Assembly: GCA_040756655.1 (NCBI GenBank)
Contig: JBFLYN010000004.1
Location: forward strand, 1-64,000
Origin: JBFLYN01 sp040756655
GTDB taxonomy: Bacteria > Bacillota > Sulfobacillia > UBA8153
Direction of reading: 5' to 3'
DNA length: 64,000 bases
Below are positions 9,165-17,788 of the stretch, one piece after another (positions within the stretch are counted from its first letter, which is position 1; each line of letters starts with the position of its first letter). Under the pieces are notes generated by a model that saw only the letters and a program-made list of their open reading frames with translations, did no database searches and was not told the DNA's origin. Made by a program: the position numbers and the translations under genes.

Positions 9165-10766
9165 CTAGTCACCGTATACCGGCTTTCCGCCGATGATGGT
9201 CATCTGGACCTGCAAATCCTTGAGGGCCGGGGCGGGCACCAGGTAGGGGTCGGCATCCAACACAACCACGTCGGCGAGTTTGCCCGGCGCCAGGGTACCC
9301 TTGATGTCCTCTTCGAAGGCCGCAAACGCACTGCCGGTGGTAAAGGCCCGCAGGGTCTCATGTACCGTCAACTTCTGCTCGGGCAGCCAGCCCCCGGCCG
9401 GGTGCCCGTCCAGGTCCTGGCGATTTACTGCCGCATACAGACCCAGGAGCGGTTCAATGGGCTCCACCGGGCAGTCTGAACCGGCTGCCAGCGCCACACC
9501 ACTGTCGAGGAACGTCTTCCAGGCATACGAGAACTTGACCCGCTCCGGCCCTACCCGTCGGTCGGTCCACCGTAGGTCGGTGGTAACGAACTTGGGCTGG
9601 ACATCGGCGACTACCCCGAGCCGGGCGAATCTTGAGAACAGCTCCGGGCGCATGATCTGGCAGTGGATGATCCGGTGCCGACCCACCCTGGGCACAACCT
9701 TTTGGGCTTGCTCGATGGCGTCGAGACACATCTGTATACCCAGGTCGCCGATGGCGTGGATGGCCACCTGCATGCCGGCGGCATGGGCCAGCAGTACCAG
9801 TTCCTGTAACATCGCTGTCTCCATGATCCTCACACCCCGGTTACCGGGAGCGTCGCTGTAGTCACAAGACAAAAGGGCAGTGCTGGCTCCCAGGGACCCA
9901 TCTATGAACAGCTTCACAGACCCCAACTTGAACCGCTCGTCACCGCTGCCCGTTCGCTTCGGGGTGGCCAGGATCTCCTCGAGGTCGGCCACGGGAACGT
10001 CCCAGTATACCCTCAGGGCCAGGTCACGCCCGTACAACACCCGGGAGTACATGTCCCAGCCGGCAGAGAAACCACCCTCGAAGCCATCGTTGGTATGGAT
10101 CCCGGTAACCCCGGCGGCCACCGCCGATCGTATGCCTCGTTCCAGTGCCTCCGCTACCTCGTCCGGGCCGGGACTGGGCACCGCCGCTGCCACCAGCCGG
10201 CTGGCGGTCTCCCGGAAGACCCCGGTAGGCTGCCCACTGGCGTCCCGGTCGATGACACCACCCTCGGGGTCGGGTGTATCCCCGGTGACCCCAGCCAGTT
10301 CCAACGCCCGGCTGGATGCCACGCAAGCGTGCCCGCAGGCGCGTCTGAGGAGCACCGGGCGGCCGGGCGCTGCCGCGTCCAGGTCATGACGCGACGGGTA
10401 CCGGCCCTCGGCAAACACCTCCTGATCCCAGCCACGCCCGAGGACCCAGGCGCCATCTGGCAGTGCTGCGGCTTGCTCACGTACCAGTTCCTGGAGCCGG
10501 GCGATGGATCGCACCGGGGCAAGGTCCAGCTGGATAAGGGTCTGGCCGTAGCTTAGAAGGTGTACGTGGCTGTCGATGAAGCCGGGAACAGCCGTGCTCC
10601 CGGCCAGGTCTATGGTCCTGGTGCCGGGCCCGGCGTACCCTAGGATCTCCTGGTCCGGGCCGGCCGCCAGGACCCGGCCGGCCCGGACGGCCAGCGCCCG
10701 CACCGGACCTTGTCCGGGCACCAGGGTGTGGATGGTCCCGTTTCGGAGGATCAGGTCGGCATGCAT
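9165..10766 (-). CDS. Amidohydrolase family protein (YtcJ-like, COG1574)
   Basis: 533 aa, cytoplasmic, metal-dependent hydrolase. GFIDSHVHLLSYG near residue 62 gives the HxH ligands, the conserved lysine/histidine segments include HAIGDLGIQMCLDAIEQA and HRIIHCQ, and GSDCPVEPIEPLLGLYAAV holds the Asp ligand. The N-terminal ADLILRNGTIHTL and C-terminal GKLADVVVLDADPY form the usual composite beta domain. The family hydrolyses amide or N-formyl bonds; no specific substrate can be named. It lies 15 bp downstream of the racemase gene on the same strand, probably one operon, which hints at amino-acid derivative catabolism. Confidence 0.88.
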   Translation of the reverse strand: MHADLILRNGTIHTLVPGQGPVRALAVRAGRVLAAGPDQEILGYAGPGTRTIDLAGSTAVPGFIDSHVHLLSYGQTLIQLDLAPVRSIARLQELVREQAAALPDGAWVLGRGWDQEVFAEGRYPSRHDLDAAAPGRPVLLRRACGHACVASSRALELAGVTGDTPDPEGGVIDRDASGQPTGVFRETASRLVAAAVPSPGPDEVAEALERGIRSAVAAGVTGIHTNDGFEGGFSAGWDMYSRVLYGRDLALRVYWDVPVADLEEILATPKRTGSGDERFKLGSVKLFIDGSLGASTALLSCDYSDAPGNRGVRIMETAMLQELVLLAHAAGMQVAIHAIGDLGIQMCLDAIEQAQKVVPRVGRHRIIHCQIMRPELFSRFARLGVVADVQPKFVTTDLRWTDRRVGPERVKFSYAWKTFLDSGVALAAGSDCPVEPIEPLLGLYAAVNRQDLDGHPAGGWLPEQKLTVHETLRAFTTGSAFAAFEEDIKGTLAPGKLADVVVLDADPYLVPAPALKDLQVQMTIIGGKPVYGD

Positions 10767-10781
10767 GCTCGCATCCCCTTT

Positions 10782-11483
10782 CTATTCATGGTAGTGCAGC
10801 GCTCTTTCCACTGCGGCCCGGGCCAGCACCAGGGTGGGATCAACCACCGGGCATGCCAGGTCGCCGGGGGCCAGGATGAGCGGGAGCTCGGTACATCCTA
10901 GGATCATGACTTCGGCGCCTTCACCCAGGAGTTGGTGCATCGCGGCGGCACATAACTGGCGGGCGTTTTGGTGCCACCCTGCCTTCACCTGGTATATGGC
11001 ATCCATGACTGCTGCCTGCGCGGCGCTTGCCGGCGTAAGGACTCTTACGCCCACCGCCTCTAGGGCCTGGGTGTACAGCCCAGTTTGCACCGTGCCCGTG
11101 CTGGCCAAGAGCCCGGCTGTCCGGACCCAAGGCCAGGTCCTGGCGATGTGGGACGCGGTTTCCTCCATGATGTGCAAGACCGGGATGGGGATGGACTCTT
11201 GTAAGGCCCGGTGAAAGTAGTGAGCGGTGTTGCAGGGGATGACCAGGAAAGACGCTCCGGCGCGCACCAGGTTGAGGGCAGTCGCCTGCAGGAGTGGGAA
11301 TGGGTCGGGTCCCAGGCCGAGGATGTACTGGGTGCGGTCCGGGATGGCCGGGTTGCAGTCTACCAGCACCCGCAGGTGGTCTTGGTCCTTTTGGGACGGA
11401 GTGGCGCGTATGATCTTGCAAAAGAGGTCGGCGGTGGCCTCCGGGCCCATACCTCCCAGCACGCCGATGATGCCTCTGGGCAC
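10782..11483 (-). CDS. Aspartate/glutamate racemase family protein
   Basis: About 233 aa. GVLGGMGPEATADLF at the N-terminus, FLVIPCNTAHYF (first catalytic Cys, near 84) and MILGCTELPLIL (second catalytic Cys, near 194) are the hallmarks of cofactor-independent Asp/Glu racemases. It would interconvert L- and D-amino acids in the cytoplasm, most likely aspartate. GTG 11483 is preferred because GGGGGAGAG sits 4-5 nt upstream; the frame can be extended to 11507. It is followed closely by the amidohydrolase. Confidence 0.88.
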   Translation of the reverse strand: MPRGIIGVLGGMGPEATADLFCKIIRATPSQKDQDHLRVLVDCNPAIPDRTQYILGLGPDPFPLLQATALNLVRAGASFLVIPCNTAHYFHRALQESIPIPVLHIMEETASHIARTWPWVRTAGLLASTGTVQTGLYTQALEAVGVRVLTPASAAQAAVMDAIYQVKAGWHQNARQLCAAAMHQLLGEGAEVMILGCTELPLILAPGDLACPVVDPTLVLARAAVERALHYHE

Positions 11484-11514
11484 GGTTCTCTCCCCCTTTT
11501 CCCGCAACCTTTCT

Positions 11515-14301
11515 CTATGCGTCCGGCCTAGATGCCCTCACTACCTGGGCGCAGCGCCGGCAGAGCGACGGGTGCCCGGGGTCATGGGCTACGGTGGGAC
11601 TGAAGACCCAGCAGCGCTCGCACTTGACTCCTTCCGCCTTCTCCACCAGCACCGCCAGACCCGTGTCCGGGTCTTGGAAGGCAAAAGCCGGGGCCGGGGT
11701 TAAGGGTGGGGCCAGGCGCACCGCGGATACGATGAAGAGGGCCGCCAGCTGGGACAGCGAACTCTCCAAGAGCCCGGCCCGGTCCGGGCCCGCGTACAGC
11801 GTGACTTGGGCCTCCAGAGAGGACCCGATGTTGCGGGCAGCGCGCTCCATTTCCAGGGCCTTGGAGACCGCCCGCCGGACCTCCAGGAGCCGGCCCCAGC
11901 GTTCTTCCAGGTCCGGGTCCAGGTACTCCTGGCGTACCGGGGGCCACTGGGCCAAAAGGACGCTGGCTGGCTCTCCGGCCGGGCGCGGCAGAAAGCGCCA
12001 TACCTCCTCGGCAGTGTGCGGCAGCACCGGCGCAATGACCCGCACCAGCGCCGCTGCTACCTGGTAGAGCACGGTCTGGGCTGCCCTGCGCTGGAGGTCG
12101 TCCTTGCCCATGGTATACAGGGTGTCTTTGAGCACATCCAGGTACAGAGAGCTCATGTCCACGGCACAGAAGTTGTGAATAGCATGGTACAAGAGATGGT
12201 AGTCGTAGGCCTGGTAGTAGGCTGTGACCTGCCTGACCAGGTGCTGCAGGGTGGCCAGGGCCCACCGGTCCAGCTCGGACAGTTGCTGGTAGGCCACCGG
12301 GTCCTTGGCCGGGTCAAAGTCGTACAGGTTGCCCAGGATGAAACGCAGGGTGTTCCGGATCTTCCGGTACACCTCGGCCAGCTGCTTGAGGATATCCGGC
12401 GAGACCCGGATGTCTTGCTTGTAGTCTGCCGAAGCCACCCATAGCCTCAGGATGTCGGCGCCGTACTGCTTGATGACCGCCTGGGGAAAAACCACGTTGC
12501 CCAGGGACTTGGACATCTTCCGGCCCTCACCGTCCACCACAAAGCCGTGGGTCAGCACTGCCCGGTAGGGGGCGCTGCCCCGGGTGGCCACTGCCGTGAG
12601 CAAAGACGACTGGAACCAGCCCCGGTGCTGGTCGGAGCCTTCGAGGTACAGGTCGGCCGGCCAGCCCAGCTCCGGGTGGGCTTCCATGGCTGCCACGTGG
12701 GAGGATCCTGAGTCGAACCACACGTCCATGATGTCGGTTTCCTTGACGAACCCGGATGCCCCGCACTGGCCGCAGGTAGTGCCGGCCGGGAGGATGTCGT
12801 GGGCTTCTCGGGCAAACCAAGCGTCCGATCCCTCCCGGCGGAACAGGTCGGCCACGGCCTGGATGGTTTCTTGACTGATGAGAATGTGCCGGCATTGGCG
12901 GCAGTAAAAGGCGGGGATGGGCACGCCCCATACACGCTGGCGGGAGATGCACCAGTCCCCCCGGCCGGCCACCATGTTGGAGATGCGTTCTCTCCCCCAG
13001 CCGGGAATCCAGGTAACCGCATCGATGGCCTCCAGGGCCTCCTGGCGGAAGCCATCCACCGAGGCGAACCATTGCTCAGTGGCGCGATAGAGCACTGGCT
13101 TTTTGCAGCGCCAGCAGTGCGCGTACTGGTGCTGGACATGGTCGCTGGCCAAAAGCGCTCCCGCCTCGGCCAGGGCGTCCACGATCCTGGGATTGGCCCG
13201 ATCGTAACGCAGCCCAGCAAAGGGACCCGCCTCATCGGTGAAGACTCCCCGGCCGTCCAAGGGGTTTAGCACCGGGAGACCGTAGCGAGCACCTACTTCA
13301 AAGTCCTCGTGCCCATGCCCCGGGGCCGTGTGTACGCAGCCGGTGCCTTCCTCCAGGGTAACGTGGTCCCCCAGGATGAGCAAGGAGTCACGCAGGTAGA
13401 GGGGATGGCGGCAGACCACTCCCTCCAACTCCGCTCCCCGGAAACGATCCAGGGTCTCCCCGCCTTCCAGGCCCATCATGGACAGGGCGCGCCCGGCCAG
13501 GTCAGCGGCTAAAAGCAGGCTCCCGGCCTTAGTGGCCACCAGCCGGTACTCGGCGTCCGGGTGAAGGGCTATGGCCAGGTTGGCCGGAATGGTCCAGGGT
13601 GTGGTGGTCCAGATGACGACCCGGGCATCCCGGGGCAACCGTCCTTTGCCGTCTTCGACCTTGAACCCCACGTATATGGAATCAGAGGTCTTTTCGCTGT
13701 ACTCAACTTCGGCTTCGGCCAGCGCCGTCTCGCACTCGGCACACCAGTACACGGGCTTGAGGCCTTTGTAGATGTAACCCCGTTCCACCAGTTCGCCGAA
13801 GAGCTGGACCTGCCTGGCCTCATACTCTGGTTCCAGGGTGAGGTACGGGTGGTCCCAGTCGCCCAACACCCCCAACCGCTTGAACTCCGTGCGCTGCACG
13901 TCCATCCAGTGCAGGGCGAACTCGCGGCATCTTTGCCTCAGCTCCAGAGGGCTGACCCGGTCCCGGTCGATGCCCAGGGCCCGGATAGCCTGGAGTTCTA
14001 TGGGCAGGCCGTGGGTGTCCCACCCGGGAACATAGGGGGCATATTGCCCCTGCATAGAGCGGAACTTGATGACTATGTCCTTGAGCACCTTGTTGAGGGC
14101 TGTGCCAATGTGGATGTCCCCATTAGCGTAGGGTGGGCCATCGTGCAGGATGAACTTGGGCCTGCCCCGGCCCCGCCGGGCCAGTTCCTCATACACACCG
14201 GTTTCTTCCCAGAAGGACTGCGTTTCGGGCTCCCGGTCCGGCAGGTTGGCCCGCATGGGAAAGTCCGTCTGTGGCAGGTTCAGAGTGCTGCGGTAATCCA
14301 A
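11515..14301 (-). CDS. ileS: Isoleucyl-tRNA synthetase
   Basis: 928 aa, the normal length for the bacterial-type enzyme. The class I HIGH motif is HIGT in PPYANGDIHIGTALN, and the second motif is KMSKSLGN. The editing domain lies between (TTPWTIPANLAIALHP). The C-terminus has the zinc knuckle CERCW...CRRC. It charges tRNA-Ile in the cytoplasm. The start is TTG 14301 behind GAGAGGGTGG. It lies downstream of divIVA, the usual order in Firmicutes. No T-box leader is visible in the 156-bp gap, unlike many Firmicute ileS genes. Confidence 0.98.
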   Translation of the reverse strand: MDYRSTLNLPQTDFPMRANLPDREPETQSFWEETGVYEELARRGRGRPKFILHDGPPYANGDIHIGTALNKVLKDIVIKFRSMQGQYAPYVPGWDTHGLPIELQAIRALGIDRDRVSPLELRQRCREFALHWMDVQRTEFKRLGVLGDWDHPYLTLEPEYEARQVQLFGELVERGYIYKGLKPVYWCAECETALAEAEVEYSEKTSDSIYVGFKVEDGKGRLPRDARVVIWTTTPWTIPANLAIALHPDAEYRLVATKAGSLLLAADLAGRALSMMGLEGGETLDRFRGAELEGVVCRHPLYLRDSLLILGDHVTLEEGTGCVHTAPGHGHEDFEVGARYGLPVLNPLDGRGVFTDEAGPFAGLRYDRANPRIVDALAEAGALLASDHVQHQYAHCWRCKKPVLYRATEQWFASVDGFRQEALEAIDAVTWIPGWGRERISNMVAGRGDWCISRQRVWGVPIPAFYCRQCRHILISQETIQAVADLFRREGSDAWFAREAHDILPAGTTCGQCGASGFVKETDIMDVWFDSGSSHVAAMEAHPELGWPADLYLEGSDQHRGWFQSSLLTAVATRGSAPYRAVLTHGFVVDGEGRKMSKSLGNVVFPQAVIKQYGADILRLWVASADYKQDIRVSPDILKQLAEVYRKIRNTLRFILGNLYDFDPAKDPVAYQQLSELDRWALATLQHLVRQVTAYYQAYDYHLLYHAIHNFCAVDMSSLYLDVLKDTLYTMGKDDLQRRAAQTVLYQVAAALVRVIAPVLPHTAEEVWRFLPRPAGEPASVLLAQWPPVRQEYLDPDLEERWGRLLEVRRAVSKALEMERAARNIGSSLEAQVTLYAGPDRAGLLESSLSQLAALFIVSAVRLAPPLTPAPAFAFQDPDTGLAVLVEKAEGVKCERCWVFSPTVAHDPGHPSLCRRCAQVVRASRPDA

Positions 14302-14386
14302 GCCAAGTCCACCCTCTCTGAAGTGCTGTGTCTAAAGGTTGCTCCAAGTTATGTAAATCTATGCCAGCTGCCCGGAAAAGTGGTGC

Positions 14387-14406
14387 GCCCCCGTGGAAAC
14401 GGGGGC
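14387..14406 (-). terminator. Hairpin between divIVA and ileS
   Basis: GCCCCCGT and ACGGGGGC form a perfect 8-bp stem with a GGAA-type loop. On the minus strand it is followed by GCACCACTTTT. It may attenuate transcription between divIVA and ileS. Confidence 0.45.
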
Positions 14407-14457
14407 AGACCAGCCATTATACCGGGGCCTACCCGGGGCACCCGGTCAGGGCAAACC

Positions 14458-14925
14458 TCAGGGATTCACCTTGGTGGCCTCACGGTGGTCGGGGTTCTCC
14501 AAAAGCTCAAGATACGCCTGGAGCATCGCCCGGTTGCGGGCTCGAAACTGGATCATCTGCTTTCTTAGGTCCTCGAGTTCCCGCTCCTGTGCCCTCACTT
14601 GCTCCCTGGCCTGCTCCAGCATGTCCTTGCCGCGGGCTTCGGCCTCCCTGACTATGAGTTCTGCCTCCTTGTGCGCGGCGCTCTTGACTTCCTCTGCCGT
14701 GGCCTGGGCCACCACCAGCGTATTCTGGAGAGTCTCCTCCAGGGCCCGGTAGTGGCTAAGGCGCGATTCCATCTCGCTGACCCGGTTACGCAGATCATCG
14801 CCCTCCCGCAGAAGCTGCTCGAAATCCCTGACTATCTGGTCTAGGAACTCATCCACTTCCGCCTCTGCGTACCCGCGGAGACCCTTCTTGAACTCCTTGT
14901 TGTGGATGTCCAGGGGAGTAAGCAC
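14458..14925 (-). CDS. divIVA: DivIVA domain cell-division/polarity protein
   Basis: 155 aa. LTPLDIHNKEFKKGLRGY near the N-terminus is the membrane-binding DivIVA signature, followed by YAEAEVDEFLDQIVRDFEQL and a long coiled coil to about residue 130. It binds curved membrane at poles and septa and recruits division or sporulation partners. GTG 14925 is chosen because GGAGGTGGG lies about 10 nt upstream and the product then begins MLTPLDIHN as in homologues. It stands in the classic yggS-(sepF)-yggT-divIVA-ileS neighbourhood. Confidence 0.96.
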   Translation of the reverse strand: MLTPLDIHNKEFKKGLRGYAEAEVDEFLDQIVRDFEQLLREGDDLRNRVSEMESRLSHYRALEETLQNTLVVAQATAEEVKSAAHKEAELIVREAEARGKDMLEQAREQVRAQERELEDLRKQMIQFRARNRAMLQAYLELLENPDHREATKVNP

Positions 14926-15036
14926 TAACCAACCCACCTCCGTTCAGGTTAGCCCCAGGCTTGTCTGGCTAACCAGCTACTATTATATGCCACAATTCCA
15001 GTGGGCTCAATAGGACCCGTATGACCACAGGTGCCC

Positions 15037-15306
15037 TCAGGGAACAAAGGGAGCCAGGAATGACCAGAGTATCTGCAAAAGCAAGATGGCAATGAGAGGT
15101 GAGAGGTCTATGCCGCCGCCCATGGGCAGGTAGCGCCGGATGGGCTCAAGGATGGGCTCGGTTATCCGGTGAAGAAAGCGCGACACGTCGTAGTAAGTGC
15201 GGTTATAAGTACGCGGACGGAACCACGACATGAGCGCCCGGATGATGATGGCCCAGATCCAGAGTTTCACCAGCAGGTCAAGGGTGTTCCTCAGCACGCT
15301 GACCAC
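15037..15306 (-). CDS. yggT: YggT family membrane protein
   Basis: 89 aa with two hydrophobic helices: TLDLLVKLWIWAIIIRALMS, then after a polar stretch SPLIAILLLQILWSFLAPF. ITEPILEPIRRYLP between them is the family signature. It is an integral membrane protein, called YlmG/YggT, linked to division or membrane-protein organisation by its constant position between sepF and divIVA. Here the sepF slot is occupied by a mobile element. Confidence 0.93.
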   Translation of the reverse strand: MVSVLRNTLDLLVKLWIWAIIIRALMSWFRPRTYNRTYYDVSRFLHRITEPILEPIRRYLPMGGGIDLSPLIAILLLQILWSFLAPFVP

Positions 15307-15387
15307 TCCTATCTCCGGTTTTTTGGACTATGGTGGTCACTTCCATAGTAGCGCTGGTTACCAAAACGTTACGTCCTTATGGTTGCT

Positions 15388-15720
15388 TTGAGTGATGCAG
15401 GGGCGTGGCTCTTCAGAACGAGTCATGCCCTCAGGAAGTAGACCGACTTCCCCACCTAAGGTTCTATGCTCTTTGTGACCTTGAAGAGTCTCGGGCCGTA
15501 GTCTTCTCCACTGTGTGTTGGCTCCGGAGGCTCCGATCCCGCCAAGGCGGGCGGGTGCACCACTGGGTAATGGCTGCAAGTTGGTGGAGCGCTGATGAAG
15601 GCCCTGACCCTTTCGCGGTTGCGCACGCCCACCGTAATCGCCGGAGCGAAGTAACGTCCTAACCCGTGGGCACTCCAGGGTTAGGCGGATTCGCTGGCTG
15701 TTCGCAGAAGGCTTTTTGCT
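15388..15720 (-). mobile_element. Small non-autonomous IS200/IS605-like element with structured right end
   Basis: Read on the minus strand, a TTGAC (15725-15721) is followed by an element of about 333 bp that ends in TCAA (15391-15388). A left subterminal hairpin (15658-15685, CCTAACCC/GGGTTAGG, 8 bp) and a right hairpin (15401-15430, an 11-bp stem with two non-Watson-Crick pairs) lie inside it. The right hairpin is 9 nt from TCAA. Internal stems at 15434-15451 (GGAAGT/ACTTCC) and 15538-15551 (CCCGCC/GGCGGG) suggest a structured RNA. TTxAC/TTGAx left flank, TCAA right cleavage site and subterminal hairpins are established IS200/IS605 features. No tnpA or tnpB is present. The assignment is inference. 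Confidence 0.45.
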
Positions 15721-15752
15721 GTCAATGACCATGGGCCTTGCAGAATGCTCGT

Positions 15753-16448
15753 CTAGAATCTTCTGTGCCCGAAAATCGCCGTGCCGATGCGGACCAGGTT
15801 GGCACCTTCCTCGATGGCTACTTCGAAATCTGCCGACATGCCCATGGAAAGATAGCGCATGGATACACCGGGCAGCCGGGCGGCCTCCAGTTCCCGAGCC
15901 AGTTCGCGCAGGGTGGCAAAGCCGAGCCGGGCAGCTGCCGGGCCCCCTTCCAGGGGACCTATGGTCATCAGGCCCTCCACCAGGATGCCCGGCGTGGTCC
16001 CGGCTGTAACCACAAACTCGGCGGCACGGTCCGGGTCGACCCCGGACTTGGCAGACTCCCGGCTGGTGTTTACCTGTACCAGCACCCGGGCAACCTTTCC
16101 GAGACGCTGGGCATGCCTGGACAAGGCCTCCAGCAGCGAAGGCCGGTCCAGCGAATGGATCAGGTCGAACATCTCCAGGGCGGGTCGGGCCTTGTTGCTC
16201 TGCAAATGGCCGATCATGTGCCACCTGACCCCGGTCACCCGGCAGACCTTGCCCCGGGCCTCTTGCACGCGGTTTTCGCCCAGGTCGGTCACCCCGCATT
16301 CCACTGCTTCCAGGATGCGCGGCACCGGCACTTCCTTGGTAACTGCCACGACGGTGATGTCGTGCAGGGAACGTCCCGCCCGGCCGGCCGCCCGGGCCAT
16401 GCGCTCACCCAAAACGTCCAGGTTCTGACGTATGTTCGTCGCCGTCAT
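15753..16448 (-). CDS. yggS: YggS family pyridoxal-phosphate homeostasis protein
   Basis: 231 aa, a single-domain alanine-racemase-like TIM barrel. VVAVTKEVPVPRI holds the PLP lysine, GENRVQEARGK and WHMIGHLQSNKARPAL are family signatures, and YLSMGMSADFEVAIEEGANLVRIGTAIFG closes the site. It binds PLP and maintains PLP and amino-acid balance in the cytoplasm. It sits 16 bp downstream of the HlyD-like gene in the same orientation. Confidence 0.96.
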   Translation of the reverse strand: MTATNIRQNLDVLGERMARAAGRAGRSLHDITVVAVTKEVPVPRILEAVECGVTDLGENRVQEARGKVCRVTGVRWHMIGHLQSNKARPALEMFDLIHSLDRPSLLEALSRHAQRLGKVARVLVQVNTSRESAKSGVDPDRAAEFVVTAGTTPGILVEGLMTIGPLEGGPAAARLGFATLRELARELEAARLPGVSMRYLSMGMSADFEVAIEEGANLVRIGTAIFGHRRF

Positions 16449-16464
16449 CAGTGCTACCTCATCT

Positions 16465-17757
16465 CTAGCGAATGCGCTGGCCTTCCTTGACCCAGCGCGG
16501 CGTCGTCACCACCTCGTCTCCGGCGGCTAGACCGCTGACCAGGACCCACCGGCCGTCGGTTACCAGCACGCCGACAGGTCTAAACCTGGCCAGGGTCTTA
16601 TGAGCCACGTAGACTCCCGGCTGCTCCCCCTGCTGCACCAGGGCCGACTTGGGGACCCGGATCCCCTCATAGGTGGCCTTAACCAGTACGGCTTCCACCT
16701 GGCGGTGACTGCCCAGTTCATCCAGACCCTCCCGCAAAGTAACCTGCACCATCACGTAGCCATCCGGGTTCCCAGGCCTAATCTCGGTTACCTGCCCGGT
16801 GCGAGTGCGGTCATCCAGCGCGGGAACCCGCACCCCGACGCGCATCCCCCGCATCAAACCAGAGGCCCGGCTCTCTGCCACGGCCAGCACCATTACCACT
16901 TCGGACAAGTCCACCAGTTTGAACAGCCGCTCCCCGGCTCCCACCTCCTGGCCGTCGGTGAGGGAAGAGACCGAGGGCGCCAGCGTGAACACGGCCCGGG
17001 CCGAAAGCTTCCCCAGCTGGTCCCACTTCAGCGCGTCTTCGAGTCCGTCCAAGGCGTAGCTGATGACACCGGGCCAGGGCGCTTCCAGCGACACCACGGC
17101 CAAAGCCCGCTGGCTCTGGACGCGGGCCACCTCGTCCATGAGCGAACGGTGTTCTTCCACCAGTCGCTCCTGCGCGGCCCTGAGTCCGGCCTGGGCCGAC
17201 AGCACTTCACTCAGCTCCCGTTCCAGTGCTGCTTGGCCCTGGGTACTGGACTGGCGGGCCCGGGCAATGAGCAGTTCCAACCTGGTGGCCCCTTCCTTGA
17301 GCGCGTCCTCCAGGGCCACCGCCGTCTGAGCAGAATTGGCCTCAAACTGACGTAACCGGGCCATGGCCTGCTCGATCTGGGCCTCGATGGCCGCCCGGGT
17401 GCGGGGGTTGGAGATCTCTGCTACCAGTGATCCGGTGCGCACGCGCTCACCCTCCCGTGCCACCAGGGTGATCTTCCCGGTCACCGGCGCCACGAAGACC
17501 AGTTCGCGCCTGGCCAGGTAGGCCTGGGCGGACACCACGTGCTCCACCCGGTGGACATCCACCTGCACCGTCCGGGTAAGGAGCTGGAGCACCAGGGACT
17601 TGGCGGTGGCCGACCCGGCCACCAGTAGCACCCCGAACAAGGCCACTACGAACAGCCAGGGCCATAGGGGCTGCCGCCGGGGCTTGTACAGCCGTCCCCG
17701 GCGCGGGACCGGCGGGCGACGCGGCTTGCGCCCGGCCTTTCGGGACTTGTCTAGCAT
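16465..17757 (-). CDS. HlyD-like membrane-fusion/adaptor protein
   Basis: About 430 aa. A basic N-terminus is followed by one membrane anchor (LWPWLFVVALFGVLLVAGSA, about residues 31-50). Then come a barrel-sandwich half (APVTGKITLVAREGERVRTGSLVAEI), a long coiled coil (about 115-220), the second lipoyl half (APWPGVISYALDG) and a C-terminal beta domain. It matches the HlyD/efflux adaptor architecture seen beside pgeF and yggS in Clostridia, where no transporter is next to it. ATG 17757 has GGGGAGAG 4-5 nt upstream; the frame extends to 17802. The function in this setting is unknown. Confidence 0.8.
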   Translation of the reverse strand: MLDKSRKAGRKPRRPPVPRRGRLYKPRRQPLWPWLFVVALFGVLLVAGSATAKSLVLQLLTRTVQVDVHRVEHVVSAQAYLARRELVFVAPVTGKITLVAREGERVRTGSLVAEISNPRTRAAIEAQIEQAMARLRQFEANSAQTAVALEDALKEGATRLELLIARARQSSTQGQAALERELSEVLSAQAGLRAAQERLVEEHRSLMDEVARVQSQRALAVVSLEAPWPGVISYALDGLEDALKWDQLGKLSARAVFTLAPSVSSLTDGQEVGAGERLFKLVDLSEVVMVLAVAESRASGLMRGMRVGVRVPALDDRTRTGQVTEIRPGNPDGYVMVQVTLREGLDELGSHRQVEAVLVKATYEGIRVPKSALVQQGEQPGVYVAHKTLARFRPVGVLVTDGRWVLVSGLAAGDEVVTTPRWVKEGQRIR

Positions 17758-17788
17758 GGCCACTCTCCCCGGCCAGGGCTTGCCTGGC

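Noticed and set aside
14302..14457. T-box leader before ileS
   Set aside because: The gap has an 8-bp hairpin but lacks the conserved T-box antiterminator bulge sequence and is too short for a full leader.
11806..14568. Long plus-strand frames opposite ileS
   Set aside because: They are antisense shadows caused by high GC at third codon positions; ileS is unambiguous and the frames have no homology or ribosome binding site.
15358..16299. Minus frame of 313 codons overlapping yggS
   Set aside because: It overlaps the real yggS in another frame and then reads through the IS200/IS605-like element; the sequence is low-information and not SepF-like.
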